From: JBFHNV01 sp965365655
Lineage (GTDB): Bacteria; Pseudomonadota; Gammaproteobacteria; HK1
Reading direction: 5' to 3'
Length of the DNA: 29,838 bases
Assembly: GCA_965365655.1 (NCBI GenBank)
Contig: CBDUCN010000018.1
Span: 1-29,838 of the forward strand
The notes beneath the pieces were generated by a model. That model saw only the letters and a list, made by a program, of their open reading frames with translations. It was not told where the DNA came from and made no database searches. Numbering within the stretch: the stretch's first letter is position 1; every line of letters starts with the position of its first letter. Below are positions 15,599 through 24,284 of this stretch, piece after piece. The position numbers and the translations under genes were made by a program.

Positions 15599-16362
15599 CA
15601 GCCGAGAGTGATGGCCGACGCCCAGGCGCGCGCGGCATCGAGTGCGCCGTGGCGCGTGAGATCCACCGCGATCGGGGTCACCGACACGTAGCCGCCGCGT
15701 ACGGCGTGGAAGTCGGTGCCGTCGCCCGCATCCTGCTCGCTGCCCGGCGGCCCGACCCAGTAGATCGGGTGGCCGCGGGGGTCCTCGCTGCGGATCACCG
15801 GCTCCGCCTTGTGGCGATGCCCCAGGCGGGTGGCGCGCACTCCACGGAGCTGGTCGTACGGCAGGTCCGGAACGTTGACGTTGAGGATGCTCGCCGGGGG
15901 CATCTCCACCTCCGGCATGCGCGCGAGCAGGGCGCGCACCACGCGCGCGGCCGTGTCGTAGCGCTCGTTGCCCGCCAGCACCAGCGACACCGCCATGCTC
16001 GGCAGGCCGAGGAAGCGACCCTCCATCGCCGCCGCGACCGTGCCGGAATACAGCACGTCGTCTCCCATGTTGGCGCCCGAGTTGATCCCGGAGATCACCA
16101 TGTCCGGCTCCTCGTCGAGCATCCCCGTGATGGCGAGGTGCACGCAGTCCGTCGGGGTGCCGTCCACGACGTTGAAGCCGGCCTCGTCGCGGGTCACGCG
16201 CAACGGCTTGTCCAGGGTCAGGGAATTGCTGGCACCGCTTCGATCGCGGTCCGGCGCCACCACGATGACGTCTGCGTCCGCGGCCAGCGCTTTCGCAAGG
16301 CAGCGCAGGCCCGGGGCACGGTGGCCGTCGTCGTTGCTGAGCAGCAGCCGCATGTGGTTCAT
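15598..16362 (-). CDS. surE: 5'/3'-nucleotidase SurE
   Basis: Metal-dependent nucleoside monophosphatase with exopolyphosphatase activity, linked to survival in stationary phase. The 254 residues carry the metal-binding NDD (10-12), DRSGASNSLT (40-49, with Ser 42), GTPTDCVHLA and SGINSGANMGDDVLYSGTV (91-109, with Asn 94). ATG 16360-16362 (MNHMRLLLSNDDG) is preceded by GAGG at good spacing; a second ATG three codons later is possible. It is first in the surE-pcm-nlpD-rpoS run. The truD and ispDF genes often found upstream in this phylum are replaced here by an ABC ATPase gene. Confidence 0.97.
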   Translation of the reverse strand: MNHMRLLLSNDDGHRAPGLRCLAKALAADADVIVVAPDRDRSGASNSLTLDKPLRVTRDEAGFNVVDGTPTDCVHLAITGMLDEEPDMVISGINSGANMGDDVLYSGTVAAAMEGRFLGLPSMAVSLVLAGNERYDTAARVVRALLARMPEVEMPPASILNVNVPDLPYDQLRGVRATRLGHRHKAEPVIRSEDPRGHPIYWVGPPGSEQDAGDGTDFHAVRGGYVSVTPIAVDLTRHGALDAARAWASAITLG

Positions 16363-16416
16363 CGTCGCCTCACGGTCGCGCGTGCGTCGAGCTTATCGGA
16401 CTTTCCGTCGACGGGC

Positions 16417-17463
<1,047 letters not shown>

Positions 17464-17518
17464 CCGCGGCCGCCGGAGGGAGGGATGGATGTCGGCATGG
17501 CTCGGGGACCGGGCACCG

Positions 17519-18433
17519 TCAGCGCAGGAGCAGGAACTCCAGCAACGCCTTCTGCACGTGCATGCGATTCTCCGCCTCGTCCCAGACCACGCTGTGCGGG
17601 CCTTCCAGCACGTCGGCGGAGATCTCCTCGCCGCGGTGCGCCGGCAGGCAGTGCATCACCAGCGCGTCATCGCCGGCGCCCGCGATCAGCGCCGCGTCCA
17701 CCTGGAAGCCGGCAAAGGCCCGCTCGCGCTCGCGCTGCTCCTCCTCCTGGCCCATGCTGGCCCACACGTCGGTCACCACCAGCGCCGCGCCGTGCACGGC
17801 GCGCGCCGGGTCGGCGTCCACGCTCACGCGGTTCCCGCCCACCGCGAGCACCTCGGGGTCCGGCTCGTAGCCGGGCGGCGTCGCGATGCGCAGATCGAAA
17901 CCGAAGCGGTGCGCGGCGTTCACGAAGGAATGGCACATGTTGTTGCCGTCGCCGATCCATGCCACCGCGCGGCCCTCGATGCTGCCGCGGTGCTCCTCGT
18001 AGGTGAAGACGTCCGCGAGCACCTGGCAGGGGTGATAACGGTCCGTGAGCGCGTTGATCACCGGCACCCGCGAGCATGCTGCGAAACGCTCCAGCGTCTG
18101 GTGGGCGAACGTGCGCACCGTGATCGCGTCGACCATGCGCGACATCACCCGCGCCGTGTCCTCCACCGGCTCGCCGCGCCCGAGCTGCGAGTCGCGCGGC
18201 GAGAGGAAGATCGCGTGGCCGCCGAGCTGGGCCATGCCCGCCTCGAAGGACACCCGCGTGCGGGTCGAGGACTTCTCGAAGACCAGCCCCAGCACCCTGC
18301 CCTCCAGGGTGCGGTGCGCGGTTCCGGCGGCGCGCAGCCTCTTGAGCTCGGCCGCACGCCGGAACAGCGCCGCCAGCTCGTCGCGACTGAAATCCAGCAG
18401 CGACAGGAAGTGCCGCGGCGACGCGGTGCTCAC
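17519..18433 (-). CDS. argF: Ornithine carbamoyltransferase
   Basis: Forms citrulline from ornithine and carbamoyl phosphate in arginine synthesis. The 304 residues have the carbamoyl-phosphate loop SSTRTR (55-60), HPCQ (134-137), the ornithine loop DVWASMGQEEE (222-232) and HCLPAHRGEE (261-270) with the catalytic cysteine. The SMG loop supports ornithine rather than N-acetylornithine or aspartate as substrate. The GTG start at 18431-18433 overlaps the argD stop as GTGA and has GAGG upstream, so translation is coupled to argD. No arginine repressor box was noticed upstream of the pair. Confidence 0.97.
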   Translation of the reverse strand: MSTASPRHFLSLLDFSRDELAALFRRAAELKRLRAAGTAHRTLEGRVLGLVFEKSSTRTRVSFEAGMAQLGGHAIFLSPRDSQLGRGEPVEDTARVMSRMVDAITVRTFAHQTLERFAACSRVPVINALTDRYHPCQVLADVFTYEEHRGSIEGRAVAWIGDGNNMCHSFVNAAHRFGFDLRIATPPGYEPDPEVLAVGGNRVSVDADPARAVHGAALVVTDVWASMGQEEEQRERERAFAGFQVDAALIAGAGDDALVMHCLPAHRGEEISADVLEGPHSVVWDEAENRMHVQKALLEFLLLR

Positions 18434-19614
18434 GCGCCCTCTCCTGCACTCCACTCGCGGATCAGTGCGCACAGGCCAGTGGCCAGCTCGTCGACCTCCG
18501 CCTCGTCGATGATCAGCGGAGGCAGCAGCCTCACCACGTTGTCGGCCGTGACGTTGATCAGCAGCCCACGGTCCAGCGCGCGGGTCACCAGCTCGCCGCA
18601 CGGGTGCGCCATCACGATGCCGATCATCAGGCCGCTGCCGCGGATCTCCACCACGCTGTTCAGGCCCGCAAGGCCGTCCGCCAGCGCGTTGCGCAGTCGC
18701 TCGCCCATGGCCTCGGCGTGCTCCACGAGGTGCTCGTCCTCGATGGTGTTCACCACCGCAAGGGCCGCGGCGCAGGCGAGCGGGTTGCCGCCGAAGGTGG
18801 AGCCGTGCATGCCGGGACCGAGCACACCGCTCGCGGCGCCGCCGACCAGGCACGCGCCCACGGGGACCCCGTTGCCCAGCGACTTCGCGAGCGTCATCAC
18901 GTCGGGCACGATGCCGGCATGCTGGTGCGCGAACCAGCGCCCGGTGCGGCCCATCCCGGTCTGCACCTCGTCCAGCATCAGCAGCCACTGCTGGCGGTCA
19001 CACAGCGCGCGCAGCGCCTTCAGGTACTCCGGCGGCGGCACCACCACGCCCCCCTCGCCCAGGATCGGCTCGACGAATACCGCGACCACGTCGCTGCGCC
19101 CGCGGGCCACGGCCTCCACCGCCTCCACGTCGCCGAACGGCACGCGCACGAAGCCGTCCACCAGCGGCTCGAAGCCGGCGTGCACCTTGCGATTGCCGGT
19201 GGCACTCAGCGTCGCCAGGGTGCGCCCGTGGAAGGAGCCGTTCGCGACCACGATGCCGGGCACCGCGACGCCTCGCTGGTGGCCGTAGGCGCGCGCCACC
19301 TTGATCGCGGCCTCGTTGGCCTCCGCCCCGGAGTTGCAGAAGAACACCGACTCGAGATCGCAGTGCGCGAGCAGCGCCTCGGCCAGGCACTCCTGCACCG
19401 GGATGCGGTACAGGTTCGAGGTGTGCACCAGCCGGCCCGCCTGCTCCGCGATTGCCGCGGTGACCCGCGGGTGGGCGTGGCCCAGGCAGCACACGGCGAT
19501 CCCCGACAGCGCGTCCAGGTAGCGGCGGCCCTGCTCATCGAACAGGCGCACGCCTTCGCCATGGGTGAAGCCGACGTCCAGGCGCTTGTAGGTGTTGACG
19601 AGGGGACTGCTCAT
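18430..19614 (-). CDS. argD: Acetylornithine aminotransferase
   Basis: PLP enzyme that makes N-acetylornithine from its semialdehyde and glutamate; often also acts on succinyldiaminopimelate. The 394 residues match class III aminotransferases: FFCNSGAEANEAAIK (91-105), the LLMLDEVQTGMGRTG segment with Asp 215 contacting PLP, and the Schiff-base lysine in TLAKSLGNG (Lys 244). Family length and the neighbour argF support ArgD over GabT or BioA. ATG is at 19612-19614. Upstream lie a candidate -10 box and a terminator that belongs to dnaQ, see 19663-19685. Confidence 0.96.
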   Translation of the reverse strand: MSSPLVNTYKRLDVGFTHGEGVRLFDEQGRRYLDALSGIAVCCLGHAHPRVTAAIAEQAGRLVHTSNLYRIPVQECLAEALLAHCDLESVFFCNSGAEANEAAIKVARAYGHQRGVAVPGIVVANGSFHGRTLATLSATGNRKVHAGFEPLVDGFVRVPFGDVEAVEAVARGRSDVVAVFVEPILGEGGVVVPPPEYLKALRALCDRQQWLLMLDEVQTGMGRTGRWFAHQHAGIVPDVMTLAKSLGNGVPVGACLVGGAASGVLGPGMHGSTFGGNPLACAAALAVVNTIEDEHLVEHAEAMGERLRNALADGLAGLNSVVEIRGSGLMIGIVMAHPCGELVTRALDRGLLINVTADNVVRLLPPLIIDEAEVDELATGLCALIREWSAGEGA

Positions 19615-19662
19615 GTCGTGCTCCAGCGGCCCAGGTGACGGAAGCCGGCCGCGGCGGCCAGC

Positions 19663-19685
19663 AAAAAACCCGGCGCTCGGCCGGG
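19663..19685 (-). terminator. Intrinsic terminator after dnaQ
   Basis: On the minus strand CCCGGC, a five-base loop CGAGC, GCCGGG... arms and then six T. This is a standard rho-independent terminator, 50 bases after the dnaQ stop and 49 bases before the argD ATG. It separates the rnhA-dnaQ transcript from argD. Confidence 0.9.
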
Positions 19686-19693
19686 CGCGCGTG

Positions 19694-19699
19694 ATTGTA
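19694..19699 (-). promoter_or_regulatory. Candidate -10 box for argD
   Basis: TACAAT on the minus strand (five of six to consensus) between dnaQ and argD. No good -35 is seen. A start about seven bases on would place the terminator hairpin inside the argD leader, so either this is not the argD promoter or the leader is attenuated. Confidence 0.3.
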
Positions 19700-19734
19700 T
19701 CAACTCGCCGGCCCGGTACACGACGCCGGGGGCC

Positions 19735-20448
19735 TCACCCGTCCAGCGACCGCCACACGCATCGGCCTCCGCTCGCCTCGTCCAGCGCCGCGAGGCGCCG
19801 CTCGTGGGCCGCGGCCTCCGCGGCGTCCGCGCGCAGCACCCGCAGCGCGCCTCGCGGCCGGGTGCGCGTTCGGCCCGCCGCGCCGGAGCGGGCATCCGCC
19901 TGGCGGCCCGCCGCGAGGTCCAGCGTCGCCTGGCCGCCGGTCATCGCGAGGTACACGTCCGCGAGGATTTCCGCGTCCAGCAGTGCGCCGTGGAGCTGGC
20001 GACCGGAGTTGTCCACCGCGTAGCGCGCGCACAGCGCGTCCAGGCTGTTGCGCTGCCCCGGGTGCAGCTCGCGCGCCATCGCCAGGGTGTCCAGCACGGC
20101 GCACAGGTCCGCGACCCGCCGCGGGGTGGCCAGCCGCGCGAGCTCGCCGTCCAGGAAGCCGACATCGAACGGGGCGTTGTGGATCACCAGCTCCGCGTCG
20201 GCGATGAAACGCAGGAACTCTCCGGCCACCTCCTCGAAGCGCGGCTTGTCGGCCAGGAACTCCTCGCTGATGCCGTGCACCGCGAGCGCGCCCGCCTCGA
20301 TCGCGCGCCCGGGATTGAAGTACTCGTGGAAGTGCTCGCCGGTGATGCGCCGGTTCACGATCTCGACCGCACCGATCTCGATCACGCGATGCCCCTCGGC
20401 CACGTTGAGCCCCGTGGTCTCGGTGTCGAGCACGATCTGCCGGGTCAT
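19735..20448 (-). CDS. dnaQ: DNA polymerase III epsilon subunit (3'-5' proofreading exonuclease)
   Basis: Proofreading subunit of the replicative polymerase, bound to alpha and theta. The 237 residues include the exonuclease motifs: DTET (Asp 8, Glu 10), HNAPFD with Asp 95, and HGALLD with His 153 and Asp 158, a complete DEDDh site. A flexible linker of about 45 residues rich in Ala and Arg leads to the C-terminal segment ending GGRCVWRSLDG, which in E. coli binds the alpha subunit. ATG 20446-20448 shares one base with the rnhA stop. The rnhA-dnaQ order is opposite in strand arrangement to E. coli, where they are divergent. Confidence 0.97.
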   Translation of the reverse strand: MTRQIVLDTETTGLNVAEGHRVIEIGAVEIVNRRITGEHFHEYFNPGRAIEAGALAVHGISEEFLADKPRFEEVAGEFLRFIADAELVIHNAPFDVGFLDGELARLATPRRVADLCAVLDTLAMARELHPGQRNSLDALCARYAVDNSGRQLHGALLDAEILADVYLAMTGGQATLDLAAGRQADARSGAAGRTRTRPRGALRVLRADAAEAAAHERRLAALDEASGGRCVWRSLDG

Positions 20449-20915
20449 CAGCCGTCACCCCGGGCGACGGCGCCGCCGTCGTGCAGCCGGTCGATGGCGG
20501 CTCGCGCGATCCCGTCCGCGCGCTCGTTCTCCGGGTGTCCGCTATGACCGCGTACCCACACCCACTCCACGTCGTGGCGCGCGGCGGCCTCGTCGAGGCG
20601 CTGCCAGAGGTCGGCGTTCTTCACCGGCGTGCGGCCGGCGGTCTTCCAGCCGCGAGCGCGCCAGCCGGGCAGCCACTCGCTGATCCCCTTGCACACGTAC
20701 TGCGAGTCGGTGGACAGGCGCACGCGGCAGCCGCGCGACAGCGCCTCCAGCGCCTGGATCGCCGCCATCAGCTCCATGCGGTTGTTCGTGGTGTGCGCCT
20801 CGGCGCCGCTCAGCTCGCGCTCGCGACCGCGATAGCGCAGCAGCGCGCCCCAGCCGCCGGGGCCCGGATTTCCGCGACACGCGCCGTCGGTGAAGATCTC
20901 GACGACCTCAGTCAC
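20448..20915 (-). CDS. rnhA: Ribonuclease HI
   Basis: Cuts RNA in RNA-DNA hybrids, removing primers and R-loops. The 155 residues keep all four metal-binding acids at the E. coli positions: Asp 10 (FTDGACRGNPGPGG), Glu 48 (NRMELMAA), Asp 70 (STDSQYV) and Asp 134 (ERADGIAR); the basic handle WLPGWRARGWKTAGRTPVKNADLW is present. The GTG start at 20913-20915 lies inside the end of the methyltransferase gene (8-base overlap), and the stop touches the dnaQ ATG, so the three are one coupled operon. Confidence 0.97.
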   Translation of the reverse strand: MTEVVEIFTDGACRGNPGPGGWGALLRYRGRERELSGAEAHTTNNRMELMAAIQALEALSRGCRVRLSTDSQYVCKGISEWLPGWRARGWKTAGRTPVKNADLWQRLDEAAARHDVEWVWVRGHSGHPENERADGIARAAIDRLHDGGAVARGDG

Positions 20916-21705
20916 GGTTGACGATGCGCGCCGGCGGCCCGCCGGCGAGGCTCGCGCCCACCAGCCGCGGCCGGTAGCTGAAGCGCGGGCGCAGCGGCGT
21001 CGCGCGCGACACCCGCCGGCGCACGCTGAGCAGGTAGGCGCCGCCCAGCATGGGCCACACCCGCGCCCCCACCCGTTCCATCCCTCGCAGCCGTTCGAGC
21101 AGCCGTGCGCTGCGCACCGGCGGGCGGAAGAAGAAGCCGTCCACGGCGAGGAGCTCCAGCTCGAGCAGCGCGAGCCAGTCCCGCAGCCGCCCCTGGGCGA
21201 GGAAGCGCCCGTGCCACGGCGGCGCCTCGGTGCGCCGGCGGAACAGCCGCCACAGCCCCATCAGGCTCCACGGATTGAGCACGCAGATGAAGAGGTGGCC
21301 ATCCGGCACCAGCACGCGGGCCGCCTCGCGCAACGCCTCGTGCGGGCTGGGCTCGAACTCCAGCACATGCGGCAGCACCACCACGTCCACGCTCTCGCTC
21401 TCCAGCGGAAGCGACGCCGCGCGCCCGCGCAGCCGCGGGTAGCCGTCGCCGGCGCCGCGCCCGTCCAGCTCGACCACGCAGCGGTGCAGGATGCGGCTGG
21501 CCGCGAGCACGTCCAGCCCCGGCAGGCTGCCAACCTGGACGAGGTGATAGCCGAAGCGGTCCACCAGGCGTCCCTGCAGCGCATCGGACTCCGCGGCCAG
21601 CAGACGGGCGCCGGGCTCCGTGGCGAACCAGCTCGCCGCCACGGCGTGGCGCCGGTCCGCATCGGGACCGAGCATCAGCGGATGGTCGCGATCTTCGCGG
21701 AACAC
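20908..21705 (-). CDS. SAM-dependent methyltransferase, YafS-like
   Basis: Putative class I methyltransferase of the kind found between gloB and rnhA in gammaproteobacteria (YafS in E. coli); substrate unknown. The first part (ASWFATEPGARLLAAESDALQGRLVDRFGYHLVQVG) is the typical start of this group. SAM-fold features include a short strand ending VQVGSLPG, the LESESVDVVVLPHVLEF motif, and the post-motif HEALREAARVLVPDGHLFI; the glycine-rich first loop is degenerate. The GTG start at 21703-21705 (VFREDRDH) was chosen because GAGGGGA lies six bases upstream; ATGs at 21735 and 21771 have no such site. It precedes and overlaps rnhA. Product length is 265 residues with this start. Confidence 0.8.
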   Translation of the reverse strand: MFREDRDHPLMLGPDADRRHAVAASWFATEPGARLLAAESDALQGRLVDRFGYHLVQVGSLPGLDVLAASRILHRCVVELDGRGAGDGYPRLRGRAASLPLESESVDVVVLPHVLEFEPSPHEALREAARVLVPDGHLFICVLNPWSLMGLWRLFRRRTEAPPWHGRFLAQGRLRDWLALLELELLAVDGFFFRPPVRSARLLERLRGMERVGARVWPMLGGAYLLSVRRRVSRATPLRPRFSYRPRLVGASLAGGPPARIVNRD

Positions 21706-21869
21706 CTGACGTCCCCTCGTCTGTACCGGGCGCATTGTCGCACACGTCGCGGCGCGACCATGATCGCGCATCGGCGCCGCGCGCGCTCGCGCGCCGCCAC
21801 CATCCCTCGCCGGCCGCCGCGCGGCGATCTCGATGATGCACCGCGGCGCGCGCCGGCGCCGGGCGCGCC

Positions 21870-21898
21870 TTGACCGGGGATCTGCCGCTGCCTAGCAT
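21870..21898 (+). promoter_or_regulatory. Candidate sigma-70 promoter of mltD
   Basis: TTGACC at 21870-21875, 17 bases, TAGCAT at 21893-21898. Matches are five of six and four of six with ideal spacing. It would start transcription near 21905, so an upstream TTG at 21870 cannot be the translation start. Confidence 0.5.
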
Positions 21899-21974
21899 CG
21901 CGGGTTTGCCGTTTCCAGCGGGATCCTCGCGTCCGGCGCGGGAGCGGGCCGATGGTCGCAGCATCACGGGCAGC

Positions 21975-23756
21975 ATGACTGGCAGCATGACGGACAGCAC
22001 CACGGACGCATCCCGCGACGACAAGCCCCCCGGCGCACCGTGCTCCCGCACCAGGGGGGTACCGCGGCTGCTCGCTCCGGGGCTGCTCGCGGCCATGCTC
22101 CTCGCCGGCTGCACGCCGCAGTCGGTGCGCGAGGACGTGCCGACGCGCGGCGCCGACGAGGCGGCGCGCGAGACCGTTCTCATCGAGCCGGGTCCGCCGC
22201 CGCCGGGACTCGCGTCGCCGTCCGACACCATCGTACTGGAGCGCCTGCGCCGGCGCGCCGAGGCGCGCCGCGCCGCGGCGGCGAAGCTGCGTCTAGACGC
22301 CGAGGCGGCGCGCTTCCAGGACGTGTGGGCGCGAATCCGCGCCGGGTTCCGACTCCCGCCCGTGGAGCACCCCGGCATCGACCGGGAGCTGCGCTGGTAC
22401 GCGAGCCGGCCCGACTACATCCAGCGCACCACCGACCGCGCACGGCTCTACCTCGCGTTCATCGTGCGCGAGGCGGAGCGGCGCCGGCTGCCGCTGGAGC
22501 TCGCGCTGCTGCCCATCGTGGAGAGCGCTTTCCAGCCCTATGCCCGTTCGCACGCGGGAGCGATGGGGATCTGGCAGTTCATCCGCTCCACCGGACAGCG
22601 CTACGGGCTGCACCAGAGCGCGTGGTACGACGGCAGGCGGGACATCGTGGAAGCGACACGCGCCGCGTTCGACTACCTGACCAAGCTGCACGACGACATG
22701 GACGGGGACTGGCTGCTGGCCGTGGCGGCATACAACGCCGGCGAGGGCACGGTGATGCGGGCCCGGGCCCGCAACCGCGCGCGAGGCAAGAGCACCGACT
22801 TCTTCTCGCTGCGTCTGCCCGCCGAGACGCGCGCCTACGTGCCCCGGCTGCTGGCGGTGGCGCGCATCGTCGCGGACCCGCAGGCCTACGGGATCACGCT
22901 GGACCCCATCGACGACGAGCCCTATTTCCGGCGGGTCGACGTCGGCGGCCAGATCGACCTCGCGCAGGCCGCGCGGCTGGCCGGTATCAGCTACAACGAG
23001 ATGATGTTGCTGAACCCGGGCTTCATGCGCCATGCGACCGATCCGGACGGCCCGCACCACCTGCTGGTGCCGGCGGACGCCGCGGCCACGTTCCAGCAGG
23101 CGCTGGCGAGCGTGCCGGCGGACGAGCGCGTGAGCTGGGCGACGCACCAGGTCGCGCGAGGCGACACGTTGAGCGAGATCGCACGCCGCTACGGAACCAG
23201 CGTGGACAGCCTGCGCGCGGCGAACAGCCTGCAGGGCCACGTGCTGCAGGTCGGCCAGGAGCTGCGGGTGCCCGCAGCGGACACGCGTTCCGCCCTCGGC
23301 GATCTGAGCCCGGCCGTGCGCGCCGGAATGCGGCGCGCGCTGGAAGCCAATGTCCACACCCGCAGCGTGTACCGCGTGCGCCCCGGCGACAGCCTGTGGG
23401 CCATCGCCCGCCGCCACCGCGTGAGTCTTTCCAGCCTGATGCGGCACAACAACCTGTCGAAGCGCAGCGTGCTGCGCCCTGGACAGAAGATCCGGATCCC
23501 GGGGCGGGCCGCACCGGCGGCGGCGCCGCCGGCAGCAGCGGCCGCAGCGGCCGCACCGGGGCCCCGGCCACAGGTGCACGTCGTGCGCTCGGGCGACAAC
23601 CTGTGGACCATCGCCCGGCGCTACCGCCTCTCGCCCGACGACATCGCGCGCTGGAACAGCATCAGCAAGACCGCGATCCTTCAGCCGGGCCAGACCCTTC
23701 GCCTCGCCCCGCCAGGCACCACCGCCGCAGCCCGAGCCGTCGCCGGCGGCGCCTGA
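21975..23756 (+). CDS. mltD: Membrane-bound lytic murein transglycosylase D with three LysM domains
   Basis: Outer-membrane lipoprotein that cleaves peptidoglycan glycan strands to 1,6-anhydro-muropeptides. With the ATG at 21975 the product has 593 residues. A lipoprotein signal ends LLAGC (Cys 46). The transglycosylase domain has the catalytic glutamate in LPIVESAF (Glu 183), then GAMGIWQF, and AAYNAGEGTV. Three LysM domains follow: HQVARGDTLSEIARRYG, YRVRPGDSLWAIARRHR and HVVRSGDNLWTIARRYR; a Pro/Ala linker of about 20 residues separates the second and third. E. coli MltD has two LysM domains. The start is uncertain: ATGs at 21975 and 21987 both leave a long N-region. It is divergent from the methyltransferase gene; gloB, usual here, is absent. 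Confidence 0.94.
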   Translation: MTGSMTDSTTDASRDDKPPGAPCSRTRGVPRLLAPGLLAAMLLAGCTPQSVREDVPTRGADEAARETVLIEPGPPPPGLASPSDTIVLERLRRRAEARRAAAAKLRLDAEAARFQDVWARIRAGFRLPPVEHPGIDRELRWYASRPDYIQRTTDRARLYLAFIVREAERRRLPLELALLPIVESAFQPYARSHAGAMGIWQFIRSTGQRYGLHQSAWYDGRRDIVEATRAAFDYLTKLHDDMDGDWLLAVAAYNAGEGTVMRARARNRARGKSTDFFSLRLPAETRAYVPRLLAVARIVADPQAYGITLDPIDDEPYFRRVDVGGQIDLAQAARLAGISYNEMMLLNPGFMRHATDPDGPHHLLVPADAAATFQQALASVPADERVSWATHQVARGDTLSEIARRYGTSVDSLRAANSLQGHVLQVGQELRVPAADTRSALGDLSPAVRAGMRRALEANVHTRSVYRVRPGDSLWAIARRHRVSLSSLMRHNNLSKRSVLRPGQKIRIPGRAAPAAAPPAAAAAAAAPGPRPQVHVVRSGDNLWTIARRYRLSPDDIARWNSISKTAILQPGQTLRLAPPGTTAAARAVAGGA

Positions 23757-23776
23757 GCTCACCGTCCGACGTGCCC

Positions 23777-23822
23777 GGGACGCCGTAGGGCAGCACCGGC
23801 CGTCACCCGTTCGCGGCGTCCC
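23777..23822. other. Long-range stem after mltD
   Basis: Perfect nine-base arms GGGACGCCG (23777-23785) and CGGCGTCCC (23814-23822) around a 28-base interior that can pair further (GGG with CCC). It lies 20 bases past the mltD stop. It may end or stabilise the mltD message; no T-run follows. Confidence 0.4.
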
Positions 23823-23891
23823 CGGCTTCCAGCGCGCTGTCGGAAAACGCAGTCTCGCTACAGCCCGTGCTCAGGACTCAGATGTGCAGGC

Positions 23892-23921
23892 ATGCATCGA
23901 TCACGAGCGTGATCGATGCAT
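23892..23921. repeat. Perfect 13-bp inverted repeat with four-base centre
   Basis: ATGCATCGATCAC (23892-23904) and GTGATCGATGCAT (23909-23921) with GAGC between. It is far more AT-rich than its surroundings and has no following T-run. It lies 119 bp before the small gene at 24041. An operator or a protein-bound site is likelier than a terminator, but no function is shown. Confidence 0.7.
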
Positions 23922-23984
23922 CGAGCGAGCGGGAGATCGCGTTCCCCGCGAAGCCAATCGGAACTCGACGCGACGTCGGATCTG

Positions 23985-24003
23985 AACAGCCGGCTGTTAG
24001 ACT
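23985..24003 (+). promoter_or_regulatory. Extended -10 promoter overlapped by a 14-bp palindrome
   Basis: TGTTAGACT at 23995-24003 is an extended -10, nearly the same as that of ssrA. The perfect palindrome AACAGCCGGCTGTT (23985-23998) ends at its first base. The leader to the ATG at 24041 would be about 30 bases, including GGAGG. This looks like a promoter open to repression by a symmetric regulator. Confidence 0.45.
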
Positions 24004-24040
24004 GCGCCCGTCACGGAACACGACGTGAACGGAGGGTGCG

Positions 24041-24250
24041 ATGACGGACAAGACACCGGTTGCTCCGATGGACAAGAGTCAGAAGAACTCCCCGATCTCG
24101 GGGCCCACGGAGGGTGAATCCACGGTGATGCTCGATTCCGCGTCCAACAGATGCTTCTGGAACGGCCAGGAATTCTCCGAGGGCGCGCTGGTGGAAAGCG
24201 AAGGCACCACCTACGAGTGCACCTACGGACGCTGGGCGGTCGCGGACTGA
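24041..24250 (+). CDS. Small two-cysteine protein of unknown function
   Basis: I do not recognise this 69-residue protein with confidence. The N-terminal 30 residues look disordered and polar. The rest holds two cysteines in RCFWNGQEFSEGALVESEGTTYECTYGRW (Cys 38, Cys 60), with aromatic and glycine spacing suggesting a small beta fold; the pattern is reminiscent of DUF1496-type proteins, which is a weak guess. No signal peptide or membrane segment is visible, so a cytoplasmic location is likely. The gene is supported by GGAGG five bases before the ATG, a promoter candidate, and less GC-rich coding than its neighbours. It lies 34 bp before the solute-binding protein gene and may be co-transcribed with it. 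Confidence 0.75.
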   Translation: MTDKTPVAPMDKSQKNSPISGPTEGESTVMLDSASNRCFWNGQEFSEGALVESEGTTYECTYGRWAVAD

Positions 24251-24284
24251 AGAACGCCCGCCGCCTTCGCGCGGCACGGCCCCG

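Noticed and set aside
21870..21974. TTG start of mltD at 21870, giving a 628-residue protein
   Set aside because: The TTG is the first triplet of a good -35 box, and the extra N-terminal residues are low in complexity and would precede a lipoprotein signal by 60 or more residues.
23878..24075. Possible 65-residue minus-strand protein before the small gene
   Set aside because: It runs over the inverted repeats and the promoter of the plus gene, has no ribosome-binding site, and shows no family similarity.
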